NCBI GenBank assembly: GCA_963678705.1
Contig: OY783207.1
Location: 20,310,001-20,374,000 of the forward strand
Length of the DNA stretch: 64,000 nucleotides
Direction of reading: 5' to 3'
Origin: Panorpa germanica
Lineage: Eukaryota > Arthropoda > Insecta > Mecoptera > Panorpidae
Position 1 is the stretch's first letter; every line of letters begins with the position of its first letter. Shown here piece after piece: positions 58,816 to 64,000 of this stretch. The position numbers and the translations under genes are program-made. The notes beneath the pieces were generated by a model, which had not been told where the DNA came from, ran no database searches, and was given only the letters and a program-made list of their open reading frames with translations.

Positions 58816-60690
58816 AGATTTTTGTATTGAATGATTCAAATTGTATTTTAATTTCGCTGTATACCGCTCTACTTCTACTAACTACTAAACTATTTCTACA
58901 ACAGCAGACATGCAGACGTGATTAGTTAAAGCGATGACGTGTACACGACAGTGGATTATAGTTTATAGGTATACTGGTTGCAAAATATATTCACGCAAAC
59001 GATCTTGACATTAGAAGCCAACTAATGTAATGACATTGAGATTGTTAAGAACTTCTTCACAACTGAAAATATCAACACCTACGCGTTATTTACCTTTTTT
59101 TATTAACCAAAATTTCTTCATTGATCTGATTACATCTCTGGACTAGCATTTCGGCCCATCAACGTATACATAACATCTTTGAATCGATTGATTATTATTT
59201 CTAAACTTACTTTTATTGCCTAAGTTTCTATTTTTAATAAAGATGAGTTTTGAATTTATGGTCACCCGTCTCTCTTTGAACACTCTCCCTTCAGTTAACC
59301 CAATCACTTACTCCCCATTCACCACCGTCACTGAACTAGTGATAGATGTAGCAGCAAAATTGTGCATAATCTTCCTTATTAATAGTATAGTGTAATAGTA
59401 AAGTGGGCAAGACCATTGATCTGTACATCTGATCTCAGCATCGGAAATAGGCCAAGAAAGTAAATGTAGAAAGTAAATATTATTAAATAAAGTATATTAC
59501 TGACACACAGCCCGGCGCATGATTTCACAAACTGAAACTTAATGTTAAAACTAAACCTGTGTTAGGGGATGATACTTTAATCTCTTGTTAATGTTGTGTT
59601 AATATAACAATTGAAATAACACTGCACAGATAAGATTTAAAGCTTTATTAACATTTCTCGAAGAGAGTTATCCGCTATCAAGTTGCGCCCTTCACCATAA
59701 TACCCATCACGCGTTGTGTTTCTTCACCCTTTCCCTTTTACTCACTCCCTCTCTGTCTCTCTTTCACCGTCCTTTGTACTTTTGATAGGAGTTTATTCCA
59801 AACAATTCACTTGGGGCATGAAAATGGGTATCGTTAAACTTTTATGAATATAGTTTTTCTTTTGAACGGAAATTTGTTGTTTAAAATATGTAGTGGAATA
59901 AAAAGGGGTTTGTATTAAATTTTAAAACACATTTGTTGTGTATAGGTTTTTTTGTTGTTGATACAAACCTTTTATTATAGGATGGAATAATCGCTTTGCG
60001 CAATGGGAAATGATGGAGAAATTAGAGTTGAAATACAGGATATTATATGATATATATTTTGTATACAAATAGTTGTAATAAGCTAACTAAAAAAGTTATG
60101 TAATGTTTACATATAACGGCTAGCCCTTGTCCACAATTACACGCATCTTCCTGCACCAAGTGGTTTCTTCTATATTTGTATTTATTTTAATGTGTTTGCC
60201 ATTAGGCACCACATCCTTCAGCCTTAAATCATTAAATTACATATCATTGAACTCTTTTGATCTTTCACATCAACAGCTGTTGCGTTAATTCTAGCTAGAT
60301 TTCTTGCCCGGTGATATTTGCTATTTTGTTATCGAATTTGTCAATTTAGCTCTATAAGAATATTGATATATGACAGATTTAATAATATTTGTAGTTTTTA
60401 TTTCATTGACGGAGCAATGTCTTTGTTTGCAGTTCATTGCTAATGTAACTCTGCCGTGAAGAAAAGAAAACCTAAGAAATTGACAAAAAAGTTTCAAAAA
60501 TATAGTATTTCTAGACTTGGTATAAATGTGTAACTATTCTTCCAAGGGCGAGATCCAAGGGATCAATATATGCGTAGAACAAGTGCGCAGAGTTGGACTC
60601 AGAGTAATTCAGTAGAGGGCTATGGTATGAGAATAGGGAGATGTCTTAATATACCAATTGTAAAACAAAGTTTTAAGACCAAACCAACTG
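58816..60690. other. No gene; SINE tail fragment at 59405-59480
   Basis: CAGCATCGGAAATAGGCCAA at about 59437 matches the SINE 3' part; the head is missing. A pyrimidine-rich stretch lies at 59720-59775. Confidence 0.4.
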
Positions 60691-60860
60691 GGTTAAGGCC
60701 TCTTCTTGGTGAATGGAGAACGAGGAACGAGGAACGAGGTAGGATGGTGCACCGCTTTGTGGAATACGGAATGAGTTGGTACTGGTACTGGGAGTGGGGG
60801 TGGTGATGATGGTATGATGGGGGAGGTGGAGAACTGCTAGATTGGTGGAATGACTGACGG
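60691..60860 (+). repeat. G/A-rich simple-repeat patch
   Basis: GAACGAG repeated three times (60716-60739), GGTACT repeats (60777-60790) and a GGTGGTGATGATGG run. Frames on both strands (60570-60806, 60673-60879) reflect this composition and are not genes. Confidence 0.6.
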
Positions 60861-61119
60861 AACTGCTGATATTTGACAAATGTGTTTTATTTCTGTTAAA
60901 TTTATAGCTAAAGCTAAACCGACGAGAAAGTTAGGTTAGGGTGAATAAATCGCTGCGACATAAAATGGAATTAAGTATCAGAGAAAGGGTTGTTCATTAA
61001 AACGTTATAGTTTATTAACATGCCTACGAATAATATTCATATATATATATAAGAGAGATTTATAACAAATACAAATGGATTGTCTTATTTTTCTACTTAG
61101 TTTCGTTCAACAAAAATAA
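60861..61119. other. Spacer, nothing recognised
   Basis: A TATATATATATA run at about 61040. Confidence 0.35.
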
Positions 61120-61460
61120 ATAGTCTTCATGGGAAAACGAAAATTACCACTGCATCGTCGTTTCATCTAATGCTTCTAGTGGTCCAAACATGTGGTACTC
61201 ACACGGGGATAAAGTTAGATTGTAAGATAGGTATTCAAGAGGTTGGCAGTGTAATTTAGTGAGTTTATCACGAGTTAGAGCTGCTATATTCGGGTACGCA
61301 TTGTCGTGCAGTTAAAATTCTCAGAAATCGGTTGAATATTGTCTTCATTGACGCTGGTCACCAAAAGTCGATTATGACTTTGATTTTCTACTTTATCAGA
61401 ACCATTTCGAAACTTCTGGGACTAATCAAACATTTGAGTTATATTCGGATTCTCTTCAAA
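61120..61460 (-). pseudogene. mariner transposase, internally deleted relic
   Basis: On the minus strand: SQKFRNGSDKVENQSHNR, then VTSVNEDNIQPI, a jump, then LHDNAYPNIAALTRDKLTKL with the catalytic HDNA, and LSPCEYHMFGPLEALDE, where the third catalytic position is Glu in place of the usual Asp. The order and subfamily match the relic at 37735-38352, and both lack the block between the helix-turn-helix and HDNA. Stops and frameshifts are present. Confidence 0.75.
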
Positions 61461-62061
61461 ATTCATTCACACAAGTATAGATAATAAAGAAGATTCGCAG
61501 ACAATGTATATGGAGGATTGTCTAATGCAGAAAAACGAAGGCCTTCTGAAATAATTTATATAGAGTTATGGTAGAAAATGAATTGATGTTGTCAACAAAT
61601 ATGCAGGAACCACTGAAATACCAAAGTGGCCGGTGTGTTTGGTGATAGACAGGATGTAGACTATAGCGGGACTAAATGTGTAGTATGAATGTAATAATTA
61701 ATATAAAAGTAGATATGTAGTTTATGAAATGTAATAATAAGTGCAAAAGAAGGACCGTGGTCTTAGGAAACCCGGTAAATTATTAATAAAAAACAACAAA
61801 TAAAGGAAAAGAAAGATTAGCAATTTTCTTTTCATTTTTCTCAAATTAACAAGAACAAAATAACAGTTGCCCGTGTTGTAAATGATTTTAGGGCACTATG
61901 GAAATGGAACCGATTGCTTACTACATTCGACTATTTAAGATGAGGCTAGTTTTAGCTCTGCGTATGACATCACAGAGGGAATAAGTAATCAAGATTATTT
62001 TTAGTGGATAGATAGTGATTAAAAAAATAAAAATAATAAATTGTTAATATATTCTATAATA
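61461..62061. other. No gene recognised
   Basis: May include upstream sequence of the minus-strand mariner, but no inverted terminus was found. Confidence 0.35.
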
Positions 62062-62560
62062 CTGAGAAAATAGAAAAGGGTGACACACCGTTTAGGGTGT
62101 GCGGGAAAGAGATGTAAACGCTGGAGCACATTAAGTATTCATGTGAGAAAAGATAATAAAGTGAAAAAAGGTTGGATAGCTATTAAAAGGAGGCACCGGT
62201 GAATAGCGGAGATAAAGAGAAGGAACGAGAAAAGAGAAGGAAGGTAGAGTCGAAACAGTTAAACTTCAGTTCTGAAAATAGAGAATTTGCGAAGAGGAGA
62301 TAAGGAAGACAAGAGATAGATGGCGGGAGATAGAGCCAAGAAGAAAGGAAGAAGTAAAGGAAGTGAAAATAATAAAAAAAAGGGACAGAAACAACGAGGA
62401 GTAGGGAGCAAGAAAATATATGAACAAGAGTATAAAAATCAAACATTGCTGTTGGAATTATTAAAAATGTTAGAATAGTTTTAGGATTAGGTTGAAAATG
62501 AGATGTAATTACGTGATTTAATATTGAAAGAATATAAAGTCTAACGACACACACATTTAA
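62062..62560 (+). pseudogene. R1/LOA-like LINE ORF2 C-terminus and tail, copy 3
   Basis: Plus frame reads KGDTPFRVCGKEM, a stop, then TLEHIKYSCEKR, equivalent to the CRVCGTEDETLEHIKFEC motif of the 54.9-kb copy with the first cysteine lost. A purine-rich lysine/glutamate tail follows to about 62440. The minus-strand 123-codon frame at 62183-62554 is its shadow. Confidence 0.68.
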
Positions 62561-62569
62561 TTAATAAAA

Positions 62570-62668
62570 AACAAAAAAGTAATTAAATATTTGAGTTACT
62601 CACAGCAAACTTTATCAATATATTGTACAGTTGTATAGAAATTAAGACATGGTTCACAAGCATAATCA
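62570..62668 (+). repeat. Family D-related 3' fragment
   Basis: Runs from AAATATTTGAGTTACTCAC to GACATGGTTCACAAGC, immediately after the LINE tail. Confidence 0.55.
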
Positions 62669-63384
62669 TAAATAATGGTGCAACTGAGTAATTGCTTTAT
62701 CAAAATAATATAGAGTTAATAGAAGTAAAATGTTCACGTACGCATGGTTCAAATGAAACATGCATAAATAATACAGGCCAAGAAAGTTTAAACGTGTTTA
62801 TCTCAAAACATCAATTATATCACATAACGCCTGTATTCATTAATCCCCTTACACATTCCACTCTACCAGCCGTGCCATTCCTAACGTAAAATATGGCTAT
62901 ACATATATTGACAAACACTTTGAGAACCAGTGTAGCATAGGCACACAATGTATTTATTATGACAGTTGTATCTAATGGCGAGTGTGACATAATTCAGGAC
63001 ATTTATTATTTATATCATACGACTCCATTTCAAAAACATTTTCATTTGGAACAAAATATAAATCATGTATTTTTCAGCTTCAAATAGAGATAAGTGGAGC
63101 TCAACTCATGTAATTCATTTCATATTTTGAAATAAAATGATCAAAACAACCATTCATCATCCAGAGCCCGAGCCCGAGCCGGTGCCGGAGTCACCATATC
63201 TGCGTCCGTCTCTAGTTTATTGAGGATGGTTCCCATTATATTGTATCATATTTATCGCCCTTTTTTAAGTACTAAACCAGTTGTATTGTATTGTAGTTAT
63301 ATAATGTTTATTTCCGTCGTGGCTTACATTATTCTAATTAGATCTCATTTCCTAATTATACTAATTTATTTATTTAATGTATCT
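62669..63384. other. No gene; CCCGAG repeat
   Basis: GAGCCC units repeat about three times at 63164-63180. AGCATAGGCACACAATG at 62934 also occurs in similar form at 16868. Confidence 0.35.
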
Positions 63385-63940
63385 GCCGCTAGGCTGTACT
63401 TCTTATAATTACATTTCATTGTCCAATTAAATTCAACTTAAACTATTGCTGTATTCTAATCGTTCTTTAAATTGCTTATCACCCTTTTCCACTACTTCCT
63501 TCCTTCTTCTATGTACTGACGCCATCCATATCTCCACTTTGTTGAATCCTCTCACCACTTCCTGTATCTTCATTTTACAGTTCATTTTACCATCACCTGT
63601 CTCTTTTATGTACTCCAAAGTCTCTGTTTCTCTCTTGTACATTCTGCATAACTTTGCCTCTCTTCTTTTCCAATATCTACTGCCTTTCTCTTCATTTCTC
63701 ATTTTGAACCTGGCGATTATCCTTATCTTCTTTGCCTCTTTTATCCTTTTTATCTACTACATAAGGTATTACCTTCTCCAATAGCCTCTTGTATCTCTCA
63801 CAATATTTGCTTTTTTCAATTTCCGTCATCCTATCTTGTTGTTGTATCTCCCTGCCCTTGCTTCTTAACTCCTCCTCTACACTTCCTCTCTGCCTCTTCT
63901 GCCGTCATTCCATTCCTTCATAGAACTCTATGATAACTGG
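63385..63940 (-). pseudogene. R1/LOA-like LINE ORF2 C-terminus and tail, copy 4
   Basis: Minus frame (63433-63702) starts RNEEKGSRYWKRREAKLCRM, then YKRETETLEYIKET, matching the 54.9-kb motif with cysteine and histidine positions mutated (CRMY, EYI). It continues about 55 codons to a stop. The tail ends near GCCTAGCGGC (63385). Upstream to 63940 the strand is purine-rich, probably more of ORF2 in broken frames. Confidence 0.68.
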
Positions 63941-63945
63941 GTTAA

Positions 63946-64000
63946 GAACCATAACTGAATTTATATAAACCTGCGCTGTATTATAAAGTTGGCTATCTGA
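63946..64000 (-). repeat. Family D-related fragment, cut by window end
   Basis: GAACCATAACTGAATTTATA through AAGTTGGCTATC is the inverse of 35360-35415. Confidence 0.6.

Noticed and set aside
62183-62554. 123-codon minus-strand frame rich in Phe, Leu and Ser
   Set aside because: Shadow of the purine-rich LINE tail on the plus strand.
63446-63784. 112-codon plus-strand frame
   Set aside because: Shadow of the minus-strand LINE copy 4.

Overview
This window looks like AT-rich animal nuclear DNA, most likely from an insect or another arthropod. The evidence is the mix of decayed transposons: several lineages of mariner, Tigger/pogo-type transposase pieces, Harbinger-like and hAT-like MITEs, Jockey/CR1- and R1/I-type LINE tails, and tRNA-derived SINEs. 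The species cannot be named from the sequence. There are no operons, ribosome binding sites, rRNA genes, intact tRNA genes or CRISPR arrays. I see no complete, recognisable host protein-coding gene. The window reads as a transposon graveyard, intergenic or inside a very long intron.

Layout. 0-10 kb: a truncated copy of an unclassified MITE (here 'family D', ends AATGGGCTTGTGTCCT), a Jockey-type reverse transcriptase tail, a clean hAT-like MITE with an 8-bp target duplication (2935-3405), a LINE ORF1/ORF2 junction with a zinc-knuckle relic (6.2-6.9 kb), and a second LINE tail (8.6-9.1 kb). 10-18 kb: mariner relic, a 511-bp retroposon with a tRNA-like head inserted in family D, a full family D copy, and a SINE with a perfect 12-bp target duplication. 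18.7 kb: a 44-bp stretch with excellent splice signals around a good start codon, the best host exon candidate. 20.6-25.0 kb: two arrays of an approximately 80-bp repeat in opposite orientation around a 2.7-kb centre that holds short protein-like fragments. This architecture resembles Foldback elements and is the most unusual structure here. 25-36 kb: mariner N-terminus, several inverted-repeat elements, a minus-strand SINE, a Tigger relic and a small hAT element. 37-53 kb: three copies of one Harbinger-like MITE, a mariner relic, family D copies, two copies each of families J and K, and a triple nest at 49.8-51.0 kb. 53-64 kb: SINE, three related LINE tails, mariner ends, and a short ORF with a signal-peptide-like start (58.6 kb).

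The genes do not work together in any pathway. Every recognisable protein piece is a fragment of transposase or reverse transcriptase with stops or frameshifts. Possible host signals are the 18.74-kb exon, the 46.24-46.51-kb NRF1-like motif with a short ORF and splice donor, and the 58.6-kb ORF. Family names A-L are local labels. All similarities were judged by reading the sequence, without a database search.
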